A stretch of 34,046 nucleotides of DNA from an uncultured Variovorax sp. (GTDB lineage Bacteria; Pseudomonadota; Gammaproteobacteria; Burkholderiales; Burkholderiaceae_C): positions 1 through 34,046 of the forward strand of contig CAJYQC010000139.1 of NCBI GenBank assembly GCA_913776885.1. The letters run 5' to 3'. The translations under genes and the position numbers were made by a program. The notes below the pieces were generated by a model. It saw nothing but the letters and a program-made list of their open reading frames with translations. It was not told where the DNA came from and ran no database searches. Shown piece by piece: positions 16,149 to 24,117 of the stretch. The first letter of the stretch is position 1. Each line of letters opens with the position of its first letter.

Positions 16149-17222
16149 TCACTTCGGCCGCGGCCGCTTCAGCCCGCGGTCGGGCGGCTGCAGCCGGCCG
16201 GCGCGCAACTCGCCGACCGCCTTGGCGACGGCGCGTGCCACCTGGCGCACTTCCTCCTGCATGTCGGCATCGGCATCCAGCGTGTCGTGGCTGGTGGCGT
16301 AGGGCTCGTAGTAGCCGATGTAGCGGTCCAGCCGCGCCTGCGTGCCGGCATCGATCAGGCCCATCCAGTCGAGCCAGTCGCAGAGGTTGCGCCGCAGGCT
16401 CTCCACGCCGGCCACGTCGCCGTGCACCACCACGCCGTAGGCACGCCCGTCGAGGTGCTTGGGATAGCCCCAGCCTTCCAGCTCCAGCGCCTTGGCCTCT
16501 TCGGGCTTCTTGCCATGCGTGCTGGTGGGGTCGGGGTTGCCGCCGTCGGCGCAGACCATCCGGTCGATCATCAGCTTCAGCGGGCTCGAGGCCTGGTACC
16601 AGTGCGTGGGCGTCAGCAGGATCACCCCGTGGGCGGATACCCAGCGCTCGTAGATCTCGTTCATCCAGTCGCCGGTCTGGCGCAGCGAATGGTTGGGGTA
16701 GCAGCTGCAGGGCCAGTGGCACAGCGGCATCGCGGTGGAGACGCAGCCCTTGCAGGGATGGATCTGCCGCCCGTATTCGGAGGTGAGCAGACTGAGGTCG
16801 AGCAAATCGGTCTCGATGCCGCTGCCTTCCAGCACTTCACGTGCGAGCTGCGCGAGGCGCCAGGTCTTGGAAACTTCGCCCGGGCAGGTGCCGTCGTTGC
16901 GCGGCGAGCCGTTCACCAGCAGCACGCGCGAAGGGGTCTGAGGCTGGCTCCACGCTGCCTGCGCGGCGTCGATGCGCGCCTTGGCCTCCAGCCAGTCGAC
17001 GGAGAGTTCGTACTCCGGATCCGCGTAACCCGGCCCGGCCTTGCGGGTGACCGGCGCCTTGCGGCCCTCCTCGTAGGCCTGCCAGGCGATGAGCTCGATG
17101 CGCCGCAGCGAATCGGCCTCGGCGCGGAAGGCAGGGTCCTGGAAGGGCTGCATGAAGCGTTCGTGGAACTCGGCGCGCTGCAGCGTATCGGGCGCCTGTC
17201 CTTTGCGGATGTTGGGGGGCAT
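16149..17222 (-). CDS. NAD(P)H-dependent FMN reductase/flavodoxin-fold oxidoreductase
   Basis: In this 357-residue protein the first ~95 residues are a charged helical extension. The flavodoxin-like fold follows with the FMN phosphate loop LLVNGSPRNDGTC, a THWYQASSPLKLMIDRM segment near the flavin, and GVVVHGDVAG. A cluster of five cysteines (HPCKGCVSTAMPLCHWPCSCYP) is notable and recalls iron-sulfur flavoproteins, although the spacing differs from the classical one. It probably reduces a quinone, metal or iron-sulfur partner using NAD(P)H. It is followed on the same strand only by the LTXXQ gene; the pirin gene upstream is 105 bp away. Confidence 0.8.
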   Translation of the reverse strand: MPPNIRKGQAPDTLQRAEFHERFMQPFQDPAFRAEADSLRRIELIAWQAYEEGRKAPVTRKAGPGYADPEYELSVDWLEAKARIDAAQAAWSQPQTPSRVLLVNGSPRNDGTCPGEVSKTWRLAQLAREVLEGSGIETDLLDLSLLTSEYGRQIHPCKGCVSTAMPLCHWPCSCYPNHSLRQTGDWMNEIYERWVSAHGVILLTPTHWYQASSPLKLMIDRMVCADGGNPDPTSTHGKKPEEAKALELEGWGYPKHLDGRAYGVVVHGDVAGVESLRRNLCDWLDWMGLIDAGTQARLDRYIGYYEPYATSHDTLDADADMQEEVRQVARAVAKAVGELRAGRLQPPDRGLKRPRPK

Positions 17223-17327
17223 GCACGCAATCTAGGCTGTGCCGCCATCGCCGGTGCATCTGCATGGCGCCGATCTTCGGTAGGCGGGCAACTACATAGC
17301 TCGCCCGGCGCTCTCCGGCCCGCCCGC

Positions 17328-18224
17328 TCAGCCCAGCTTCCCGTTCTGGAAGTCGTGCACCGCCTGCCTGACCTGCTCGGACGTGTTCATCACGAAGGGC
17401 CCGTACTGCGCGATGGGTTCGTTCAGCGGCTTGCCGGCGATGAGCAGGGCCCGCGCCGGGCTGTGGTTGGTCGCACCGGCGCGCAGCACCACGCCGTCGC
17501 TGCCGGGGTCGTTGGCGAGGATGGCCATGCGCCGCGTGGGAATCTCGCTGCCGGCGATCCACAGCGATTCGCGGAACACGTAGACCAGCGCGTTGTGGTC
17601 GTGCGGCAGCGGCTGCGCGAATTCGGCACCCGGCGGCAGTTCGATGTCCAGGTAGAGCGGCTCCGTGTGGGCGCGCCGCACGGCGCCCTCGATGCCGTGG
17701 CTCGCGCCGGCGATCACGCGAACGCGCACGCCTGCGGTGGTGGTGAATTCAGGAATCTCCGCACTCTGGATGTCGCGATACCAGGGCTCGCGCATCTTGT
17801 CCTTCGCGGGCAGGTTGAGCCAGAGCTGGAAGCCCTCCATCAGCCCTTCTTCCTGTTCCGGAAGTTCGCTGTGCACGAGGCCGCGGCCGGCAGTCATCCA
17901 CTGCACGCCGCCGTTCTCGAGCAGCCCTTCGTGGCCCGCGCTGTCGCGGTGCCGCATGCGCCCCGCGATCATGTACGTGACGGTCTCGAAGCCGCGGTGC
18001 GGATGGTTGGGAAAGCCGCCGATGTAGTCGCCCGGGTTGTCGCTGCCGAAGGCATCGAGCATGAGGTACGGGTCGAGCCGCTTCTGCAGCGGCTGCTGCA
18101 GCACGCGGGTGAGCTTCACGCCGTCGCCGTCACTGGTGGAGACACCGGCCACGATGTGGTCGATGCCGCGCGGCGCGGCGACGGGATCGGTGGGGTGGTT
18201 GGCGTGGTGGTTGGCGTTCGTCAT
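17328..18224 (-). CDS. Pirin family protein
   Basis: This 298-residue bicupin has the pirin iron-binding set H74, H76, H118 and E120 (FPNHPHRGFETVTY and GLVHSE). Pirins are cytoplasmic iron proteins; some act as quercetin dioxygenases, others as metabolic regulators of pyruvate dehydrogenase. The N-terminal dozen residues are His/Asn-rich. The gene is 75 bp from the GNAT gene upstream and could extend the exosortase operon, but this gap is larger than those inside the operon. The substrate is unknown. Confidence 0.92.
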   Translation of the reverse strand: MTNANHHANHPTDPVAAPRGIDHIVAGVSTSDGDGVKLTRVLQQPLQKRLDPYLMLDAFGSDNPGDYIGGFPNHPHRGFETVTYMIAGRMRHRDSAGHEGLLENGGVQWMTAGRGLVHSELPEQEEGLMEGFQLWLNLPAKDKMREPWYRDIQSAEIPEFTTTAGVRVRVIAGASHGIEGAVRRAHTEPLYLDIELPPGAEFAQPLPHDHNALVYVFRESLWIAGSEIPTRRMAILANDPGSDGVVLRAGATNHSPARALLIAGKPLNEPIAQYGPFVMNTSEQVRQAVHDFQNGKLG

Positions 18225-18299
18225 GCGCCCATGGTGGCACTAACTCCCGCGACGCGCCACCCGTGCGCTGTCAGCCGGCGGCGCGTACGGAATGCCGCG

Positions 18300-19070
18300 T
18301 CAGGCCCGCTGCCGGCGCTGCCAGTAGCTGTAGGTCCAGTGCGTCTCGAAACCCGCGCGCCGGTACAGCGAGCGCGCCGCCTGGTTGCCCGCGTCAACCT
18401 GCAGGAACACCCGATCGAAGCCGCGTTCCGACGCCGCCTGCGCCAGCCCGGCCAGCACGCGGCCCGCCAGGCCGCGGCCGCGCTGCGCCTGGTCGGTGCG
18501 CATGCCGTGCACGCTGGCCCAGCCGTGGCCGAAAGCCATCGCGCCGGCGGCCAGCGTACGGCCGTGCTCGCGCACGCTGGCATAGAGCGTGCCTTTGGCG
18601 CGAGACAGCATGCGCACGCGGTGGGCGCCGTCCACCGGGTCGAAGCCTTCGCCGAGGAAGAGCGCCGACCACGCGTCGTCGGGTGCGCTGTCGACGTCGG
18701 CCAAGGCCGCGCCGGGCGCCGCCACCTGCCGCATGCGCTGGACCGAAGCGACCTGCACGCAGGTGGGACTGTCGGCGACGTAGTGCCTGCGCTCGAGATC
18801 TGCGCGCAGGCTGTCGAAGCAGGGGGCATCGGCCAGCCGAAGCGCGGGCGCCGCCTGGCGGCTGTCGTAGCGGTCCTCGATGCGGTCGAGCGTGGCGGCT
18901 TCGACCTCGTCGCGGTGCAGCGGCACGGCCGACTTCGCGCGCTTGACGGTGCCACTCGCGAAGGGCAGGAGCCAGCCGTCGATTTCTTCCGTCAGGTCGG
19001 GCGAGACCGCCGCGATGGTGGCCCGCTCGATCGCTTCGATGTCGGCCGCGGACAGTTGGAGCGTGCTCAT
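18300..19070 (-). CDS. GNAT family N-acetyltransferase
   Basis: In this 256-residue protein the C-terminal GNAT fold has the acetyl-CoA pyrophosphate loop (MRTDQAQRGRGLAGRVL), the following helix, and a typical end (GNQAARSLYRRAGFETHWTYSYW). The N-terminal ~115 residues form a weaker, probably second GNAT-like domain. Its ATG overlaps the TGA of the preceding transglycosylase gene (ATGA), so translation is coupled and it is part of the exosortase operon. The acceptor is unknown. Coupling to a glycan enzyme makes an amino-sugar or protein target possible. Confidence 0.88.
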   Translation of the reverse strand: MSTLQLSAADIEAIERATIAAVSPDLTEEIDGWLLPFASGTVKRAKSAVPLHRDEVEAATLDRIEDRYDSRQAAPALRLADAPCFDSLRADLERRHYVADSPTCVQVASVQRMRQVAAPGAALADVDSAPDDAWSALFLGEGFDPVDGAHRVRMLSRAKGTLYASVREHGRTLAAGAMAFGHGWASVHGMRTDQAQRGRGLAGRVLAGLAQAASERGFDRVFLQVDAGNQAARSLYRRAGFETHWTYSYWQRRQRA

Positions 19071-20335
19071 TGCGTGACGGCCTCCGGCGCCGTGAACTTT
19101 GCCGCGGCCACGCTCTTGAGCAGGGCTTCCCGCTGGTTGCGGCTGATGCCGCGGATGCCCTCGGCGATCCACTTGATGCGCTCGGGGTCGACCTGGCCGT
19201 CGCGGCGCCATTGCTCGAGCACGGCCTGCGGCTTGTGCAGCATGGCTGCGAGCCACACGGCCTGCGCCGGCTCGAGCGTGCGCGCGCTGCGCTTGAAATA
19301 GCGCTTCGCCGCAGGCTCTGCACCGCAGAGGTTGCCGCCCCAGGGCGCGTTGTCGAGGTACAGCTGCAGGATGCGGGCCTTGCCCAGCGTCTGCTCCATC
19401 TCGACCGCATAGAGCAGCTCGCGCAGCTTGCGCTCGGCGGTGCGGTCGCTGCCCGTCACCAGCAGCTTGGCGAGCTGCTGCGTCAGCGTGCTGCCGCCGC
19501 GCCGCGTCTGGCCGGGCTTCTGGTTGTTGTCGATGGAAGCGAGGATCTCGGTCAGGTCGTAGCCGCCGTGGGTGAAGAAGCGCTGGTCTTCGGCCGCGAT
19601 GACTGCGCGCGCCAGCCAGCTGTCGTTGGTGAGCTTGGCCGACGGGCCGCAGCTGGTGCGCGCGCCCAGCATGGCCTCGGTGCCCAGCCCTTCCACGGTG
19701 AACTGGCTGATGGCGGGCTGCACCGCGAAAGTGGCCTCGGGCAGCACCAGCTGGCCGCGCAGCGCGAGCGTGCCGCCGATGCGCGCGCGCTGGAGTTCGG
19801 GCAGGGCGGGCACCAGCACCGCATACCAGCGGGCGATCGGCGCGTCCTGCACGCTGGCGTTGAGATGGATGTTCTTCGGCATGAGCCTGCCGTCCCACTG
19901 GCCCTGCAGCTGGCTGGCGTCGTTGCTCTGCGGCGTGGCCTCGAAGGTGCCGGCGAGCGTGTTGCCGTCGCGCTTGACCGTGGCCACCAGGCGTTCGACG
20001 CGGATCGGCTGGGTGCCCAGCGCCGGCACGTCGGCGCTGCACGGCGCGCACTGCATTTCCAGCATCTCGCCGGCCGGCTTCCAGGCGAAGCGCACGGTGC
20101 CGAAGCGGGTGTCGAACGAACGGCCATCGAGGTAAGGCGCGAACCATGTCGAGGTGGCCACGCGCACCGCCGTCGGCACGCCGATCTCGAAATTCAGCGG
20201 CCCCGCCTTCACCGTGGTGCTCCATTCGCCGGCAGCCGGCGCGAGCGCCAGCTTGACTATCAAAAAGATAGCTACAAAGGCCGTAATGACCAGGGCCAGC
20301 AGGCCATAGAGCACAAATCGCAGGGTCTTCTTCAC
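19067..20335 (-). CDS. GT51 transglycosylase domain protein with extra N-terminal region
   Basis: From a GTG start at 20335 the protein has 422 residues. It has one N-terminal membrane helix (about 7-32), then about 190 residues of beta-rich sequence that resembles no part of MtgA, then a GT51 domain from about 220. GT51 motifs are present: AAEDQRFFTHGG with catalytic E249, GGSTLTQQLAK at 280-290 and LYLDNAPWGG. No transpeptidase domain follows, so it would polymerise glycan chains only. No ATG exists in a suitable place, so the GTG 11 bp after the upstream stop is the best start. The gene is within the exosortase operon and overlaps the GNAT gene by 4 bp. The extra periplasmic domain makes it unlike ordinary monofunctional MtgA. 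Confidence 0.85.
   Translation of the reverse strand: MKKTLRFVLYGLLALVITAFVAIFLIVKLALAPAAGEWSTTVKAGPLNFEIGVPTAVRVATSTWFAPYLDGRSFDTRFGTVRFAWKPAGEMLEMQCAPCSADVPALGTQPIRVERLVATVKRDGNTLAGTFEATPQSNDASQLQGQWDGRLMPKNIHLNASVQDAPIARWYAVLVPALPELQRARIGGTLALRGQLVLPEATFAVQPAISQFTVEGLGTEAMLGARTSCGPSAKLTNDSWLARAVIAAEDQRFFTHGGYDLTEILASIDNNQKPGQTRRGGSTLTQQLAKLLVTGSDRTAERKLRELLYAVEMEQTLGKARILQLYLDNAPWGGNLCGAEPAAKRYFKRSARTLEPAQAVWLAAMLHKPQAVLEQWRRDGQVDPERIKWIAEGIRGISRNQREALLKSVAAAKFTAPEAVTQ
20256..20273. repeat. GCTAT-N7-ATAGC-type inverted repeat, copy 3 (inside a gene)
   Basis: ACTAT, CAAAAAG, ATAGCT. One left-arm base differs from the other two copies. It lies within the membrane-helix codons (about residues 21-27, AIFLIV) of the GT51 gene. 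Confidence 0.5.
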
Positions 20336-20346
20336 AGGCAGGTTTC

Positions 20347-20919
20347 TCAGATCGGTCTCGCTACGGTGACAGCTTGCCACGGCCCATGCGATTGGCCGCT
20401 GGCGGCTGCCCAGTACCAGCTTGAAGTGTCTGTGAAAGCCGTGCCTTGGGCGTCGACGATGCGCTCGCAGACGCGGATTTTTTGCGCTCCGTGCCGTTGC
20501 GCAACAAAACAGCGCCACATGCGCTCCTGGGCGTCGCGCTCCAGCCGCGCCTGCTCGATGCGGTAGCCCAGCGCGCGGTAGCAGTCCGCGGCCGGGTGCA
20601 GCATGCGCGTGGGCTGGCTGACCTCGCGCATCACCAGCGTCCGGGTGCCGTCGGTCATGCGGCCGATGGCGCCGGGGAAGCGGTCGGCAAAACGCTGCTC
20701 CACGTCGCTCAGCGCCAGCGGGCGCAGCGCAGCACCGTCCCATTCGCTCGGCCACTCATGCGAGGCGACGGCAGGCGCCATCGATTCGGCCGGGGTGCGC
20801 AGGGCGGCCGCGGCCGACCACAGCATGCACATCAGCATCGCCAGCGCGAAAGCCGTCTTGTGGCCGATGCGGTTGATGAAATGGTTCGCGAACCAGCGTT
20901 CAAAGAACGGTGTCGACAT
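20347..20919 (-). CDS. EpsI-like exosortase-associated protein
   Basis: This 190-residue protein has a short cytoplasmic N-terminus, one membrane helix (about 24-41, FALAMLMCMLWSAAAAL) and a periplasmic domain. The domain contains LHPAADCYRALGY, which resembles the P-x-x-C-Y-x-x-x-G motif of EpsI proteins that accompany exosortases. In known systems EpsI may be a separate protein or fused to the C-terminus of the exosortase. The ATG at 20919 lies 17 bp inside the exosortase reading frame, so translation is coupled. Function is inferred from neighbourhood and motif. Confidence 0.68.
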   Translation of the reverse strand: MSTPFFERWFANHFINRIGHKTAFALAMLMCMLWSAAAALRTPAESMAPAVASHEWPSEWDGAALRPLALSDVEQRFADRFPGAIGRMTDGTRTLVMREVSQPTRMLHPAADCYRALGYRIEQARLERDAQERMWRCFVAQRHGAQKIRVCERIVDAQGTAFTDTSSWYWAAASGQSHGPWQAVTVARPI

Positions 20920-21829
20920 GGCGGGCTCCCTGGGTGGTGATCAGGCCCGGAATGGGCAGTTCGGCGGCTTCGGGCGCGGGGCGGGCCGGCACCATCAGCC
21001 GGGCGATGGCGCCGCACACCGCGGCCAGCAGCACCAGGCCCAGCGCGTTGTGCGCCCATGGCACGAGCGGATGGCCGGCGCCCTCGAAGGCGATCAGCAC
21101 GCTGTTGCGCACGATGTTCCCGGCAAGCTCCAGCAGGCCGACCATCGGCAGCCGCGCCATGAAGTCGCGGCCGCTGCGCGAAGCCCACAGCGCGACCGCG
21201 CAGCCCGTGAAATAGCCCAACCACACCATCTGCACGCCGGAGCAGGGCGCATCGACGATGACCAGCCGGCCGTCGACCGCGAGGGTGGCGCCTTCGCGCG
21301 CCACCTCGAAGCCGGGCGACAGCAGCCAGCGGCTGACCTCGGCCGTCACCACGCGCAGCGGATAGCCGGCATAGAACTGCAGCGACGAGAGCAGCGGCAG
21401 CGCGAGCACCGCGAGGCCGGCCACCGGCAGCGCCGCCACCTTGCGCGGCAGGAAGGCCAGCAGCCCGCAGGCCAGCGCCAGCACCGCGACCAACCCGGCC
21501 GCGAGCGGCGGCAGCGCGGGCACGAAGCCGAGCCCCGTGCGCATCAGCGTTGCGAGCACCGTGCCCGCACCGGCCAGCGCCAGCCAGCCCAGGCGCGGCG
21601 ATGCGCGCAGCTCGCGCCGGCGGCTCCAGGCCAGCGCCGCGAGCGCGACCAGGGCCAGCAGGCCCAGCGGATCGTCGGAGCCGTCGCGCATGCGCTGGGC
21701 CATCCACACCCAGGTGGGCATCAGCGCGACGAACTGCAGGCCGATCCAGCCGGCGGCCGGCGTGCGGTCGATGTGGATGCCCCAGTCCACGATGCGCGGA
21801 TGGCGGTGGGCAAGCATTGCCAGTGACAT
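20900..21829 (-). CDS. Exosortase
   Basis: This 309-residue polytopic membrane protein has the three exosortase active-site positions: C196 (DAPCSGVQM), R241 (IVRNSVLI) and H260 (AHNALG), each near a membrane boundary. Exosortases cut PEP-CTERM-type sorting signals on exported proteins and pass them to the envelope. The next gene upstream encodes a protein ending in such a signal, and the next gene downstream an EpsI-like partner. The ATG at 21829 is 22 bp from the target gene's stop. No other PEP-CTERM-like protein is visible in the window, so this looks like a dedicated one-target system. The exact Xrt subclass (possibly XrtQ) needs HMM scoring. Confidence 0.9.
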   Translation of the reverse strand: MSLAMLAHRHPRIVDWGIHIDRTPAAGWIGLQFVALMPTWVWMAQRMRDGSDDPLGLLALVALAALAWSRRRELRASPRLGWLALAGAGTVLATLMRTGLGFVPALPPLAAGLVAVLALACGLLAFLPRKVAALPVAGLAVLALPLLSSLQFYAGYPLRVVTAEVSRWLLSPGFEVAREGATLAVDGRLVIVDAPCSGVQMVWLGYFTGCAVALWASRSGRDFMARLPMVGLLELAGNIVRNSVLIAFEGAGHPLVPWAHNALGLVLLAAVCGAIARLMVPARPAPEAAELPIPGLITTQGARHVDTVL

Positions 21830-21851
21830 TCTTTTCTTTCTTACGGACGGG

Positions 21852-23912
21852 TCAGGCGGTGAAGCGGCGCGCGTCGTTGCGGCGCGCGCGGCGGCGCAGC
21901 ATGGCGAGCATCGACAGCACGACGGCGATGGCGCCCAGCGACTCGGGCTCGGGCGTGCTCGGCACCTCGGCGCCGAGCGCCAGCTCGCTCACGCCTTGCG
22001 GCAGGGGCAGCGGCTGGTCCACACCCACGCTGTCCTGCGGCGCGAGGTTGCGCACCACCTTGTCGACGGCGATGAAGCTCGTGTATTGCGTGAGCAGGCT
22101 GTACTTCAGGCCGAGTTCGGTGATGCGGTCCTTCAGGGCCGTGCCGCCTTCCAGCGTCTCCTGGTCGCTCAGGCTCTGGATGCGGTGGCGCGCCCACAGC
22201 GTGCGCAGCGCGGCCGTGTCCTGGCGGGTGCTGCCGTCGATGCGCACTTCCTGGCGATAGGGGCCGCTCGCGCCCTGGCCTTCGATGATCACGCGGCCCC
22301 TGGCCTCGCCGCGCCACTTGCCGAACACGATCACCGGGCGCTCGCCGAGCACGTCGGGCAGCGCCTGCGGTTCCACGTCGTACACGTCGAGGCCGCCGAA
22401 GGTGGCCTTCACGTTCGTGAGCACCGGCGACTCCACCATGCGGCGGAAGCGCGCGGCCTGCTCGGGGGCCTGGATCGGGTCGGTGATGATGAAGGGCTCT
22501 CCCATGCCGGCGCGTGCGATGCCTTCCATCAGGCTGCGGTTGACAGAGGAGCCGATGCCGAAGGCGAACACGTTGGCCTTCGACAGGTTGTTGCGCACCA
22601 GCTCGAAGGCCTCGCGCTCCACCGTCACGTAGCCGTCGGTCACCACCACCACGGTGCGCGACACGTTCTCTTCCTTCGGCTCTGCATATACGCGCTTGAG
22701 CGCCGGGATGAGCTCGGTACTGCCGCTGCCGCTGTAGTTCTTGATGGTGGCCAGCGCCTGCTCGATGTTGGCGCGCGTGGCCGGCACCGACTTGGGCGAG
22801 AGCATCCTGTTGCTGCCCGAGAACAGCAGCACGTTGAAGGTGTCGCTCGGCCGCAGCCCGCCGATCAGGCGCTCCAGCACCGTCTTCGCGGTGTCGAGCG
22901 GAAAGCCGTGCATCGAGCCCGAGATGTCGACCACGAAGATGTAGTCGCGCGGCGAGATCGCGCTGGCGGCCACGGCCTTGGGCGGCTCGATCATCGCGAG
23001 GAAGAAGTTCTCCGCGTTGTTGCCCTGGCCCTTGTAGAGCATCAGGCCCGATTCGATCTTCTCGCCCGCGAGGCGGTAGTCGAGCACGAAGTCGCGGTTG
23101 TCGGCGGGGCGGCCGTCTGCTGCGAGCACCACATCGGCGTGCTGGTCCTCGTCGCTCTTCTTCACGTCGATGGCATGCGTGGCCGAGCGGATCTCCTTGA
23201 TGCCCATCGGCGTGTCGATGGTGGCCTTGAGTTTGAAGCTGGTGCCGGCTGCCGTGCCTGCAGGCAGCGTGGGCTGGGCAACCCACTTGGCCTGTACGTT
23301 CTCCGACTGCGGCGAGTTGTAGCGCGGCCCAACCACAGTCGGGAACACGAACTGGTAGTTGCCCGACTGCGGCACCAGAAGTTCGGTGTAGCGAAGCTCC
23401 ACCTTCACATCGTCGCCCGGCAGGATGTTGGCGACGTTCATCTGGAACACGTTGGGCAGCTGCTGCTCCAGCAGCGCGGCGGTCTTGCCTTCCTTTTTGG
23501 CCTTGTCGTATTCGATCTGCGCCTGCTGCTTCTCGCGGATCTGCGCGGTGATGAGCCGGTCGGCCAGCCGCACGTTGAGGCCGCTCACTGCGGCCTTGGT
23601 CGAGCCGGGGAAAACATACTTCGCCTCGATGGCCCGCTGGCCTTCGTTGCGGTAGGTCTGCGTGACCGTCACGTCGGCGATCACGCCCGAGATCTTCACC
23701 GAGACCTCGGAGCCCTTCAGCGGCAGGCGGTCGACCGAGGGGTCGTCGCTCTTCACGAAGAAATAGGGGCTCTCGGTCTTCTGGCGCGGGCCGGCGGGCG
23801 CTTCCTGCGCGTGCACCGGGCGCACGCCCATGGCGATGAAGCCCGCTGTCGCCAGGCTCACGGTGGCGAGCCAGAGCCAGCGGCCGGGACGTGGGGTGGT
23901 TTGGGCATCCAT
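21852..23912 (-). CDS. VIT and VWA domain surface protein with PEP-CTERM-like tail (exosortase target)
   Basis: This 686-residue protein has a signal peptide (cleavage near HAQ, about residue 36). A VIT domain (about 48-180) comes next, then a VWA domain from about 322 with the metal site D329-S331-S333, T399 and D426. The C-terminus holds STPEPESLG (PEP at 654-656), a short hydrophobic helix (661-672) and an Arg-rich end (RRRARR), which is the PEP-CTERM layout. The related VIT/VWA targets of the proteobacterial dedicated sortase (Pds) system carry a sortase signal instead. The ATG at 23912 follows AAGGA. The exosortase gene follows 22 bp later. Its promoter faces creD and contains a CreB-type box. 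A role in adhesion or envelope stress sensing is inferred. Confidence 0.92.
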   Translation of the reverse strand: MDAQTTPRPGRWLWLATVSLATAGFIAMGVRPVHAQEAPAGPRQKTESPYFFVKSDDPSVDRLPLKGSEVSVKISGVIADVTVTQTYRNEGQRAIEAKYVFPGSTKAAVSGLNVRLADRLITAQIREKQQAQIEYDKAKKEGKTAALLEQQLPNVFQMNVANILPGDDVKVELRYTELLVPQSGNYQFVFPTVVGPRYNSPQSENVQAKWVAQPTLPAGTAAGTSFKLKATIDTPMGIKEIRSATHAIDVKKSDEDQHADVVLAADGRPADNRDFVLDYRLAGEKIESGLMLYKGQGNNAENFFLAMIEPPKAVAASAISPRDYIFVVDISGSMHGFPLDTAKTVLERLIGGLRPSDTFNVLLFSGSNRMLSPKSVPATRANIEQALATIKNYSGSGSTELIPALKRVYAEPKEENVSRTVVVVTDGYVTVEREAFELVRNNLSKANVFAFGIGSSVNRSLMEGIARAGMGEPFIITDPIQAPEQAARFRRMVESPVLTNVKATFGGLDVYDVEPQALPDVLGERPVIVFGKWRGEARGRVIIEGQGASGPYRQEVRIDGSTRQDTAALRTLWARHRIQSLSDQETLEGGTALKDRITELGLKYSLLTQYTSFIAVDKVVRNLAPQDSVGVDQPLPLPQGVSELALGAEVPSTPEPESLGAIAVVLSMLAMLRRRARRNDARRFTA

Positions 23913-23927
23913 GGCGGGGGTCCTTGT

Positions 23928-23945
23928 CCGTGCGAACTTGCACGG
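23928..23945. promoter_or_regulatory. Leader inverted repeat before the VIT/VWA gene
   Basis: CCGTGC and GCACGG are 6-bp arms around a 6-nt centre, immediately upstream of the ribosome site of the minus-strand VIT/VWA gene. It could be an operator or an mRNA hairpin near the Shine-Dalgarno. Confidence 0.45.
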
Positions 23946-24018
23946 CCGCAACTTTCTCCACCGCGCGAGAAGCCAGTTGGAAGGCGCCTTGAAGTCGACG
24001 GCCACCCGCATCCGCTGT

Positions 24019-24034
24019 GTGAAGTCTGTGTGAA
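24019..24034 (-). promoter_or_regulatory. CreB box (TTCAC-N6-TTCAC), perfect match
   Basis: On the minus strand the sequence reads TTCAC-ACAGAC-TTCAC, an exact match to the published CreBC (Blr) tag TTCACnnnnnnTTCAC. It lies in the 205-bp gap between the VIT/VWA-exosortase operon and creD, and its orientation faces the VIT/VWA gene. CreB and CreC are encoded nearby at 30-32 kb. Confidence 0.82.
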
Positions 24035-24052
24035 GCGGTGCGGCCCGGGCCC

Positions 24053-24068
24053 TTCACACGGCCTTCGG
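24053..24068 (+). promoter_or_regulatory. Degenerate CreB-like box facing creD
   Basis: TTCAC-ACGGCC-TTCGG on the plus strand has one perfect half-site and a second half-site with two mismatches. With the perfect box at 24019 on the other strand, each direction of this divergent promoter has its own CreB-like element. Confidence 0.45.
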
Positions 24069-24117
24069 CTCGCGCGGCGAGCATCGCGGCCATCGCTACA
24101 GACGAGGAGAGAAAAAC

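Noticed and set aside
16287-19301. A 1004-codon plus-strand open frame
   Set aside because: It is antisense to the FMN reductase, pirin and GNAT genes, all with clear motifs. Its composition is that of a shadow frame.
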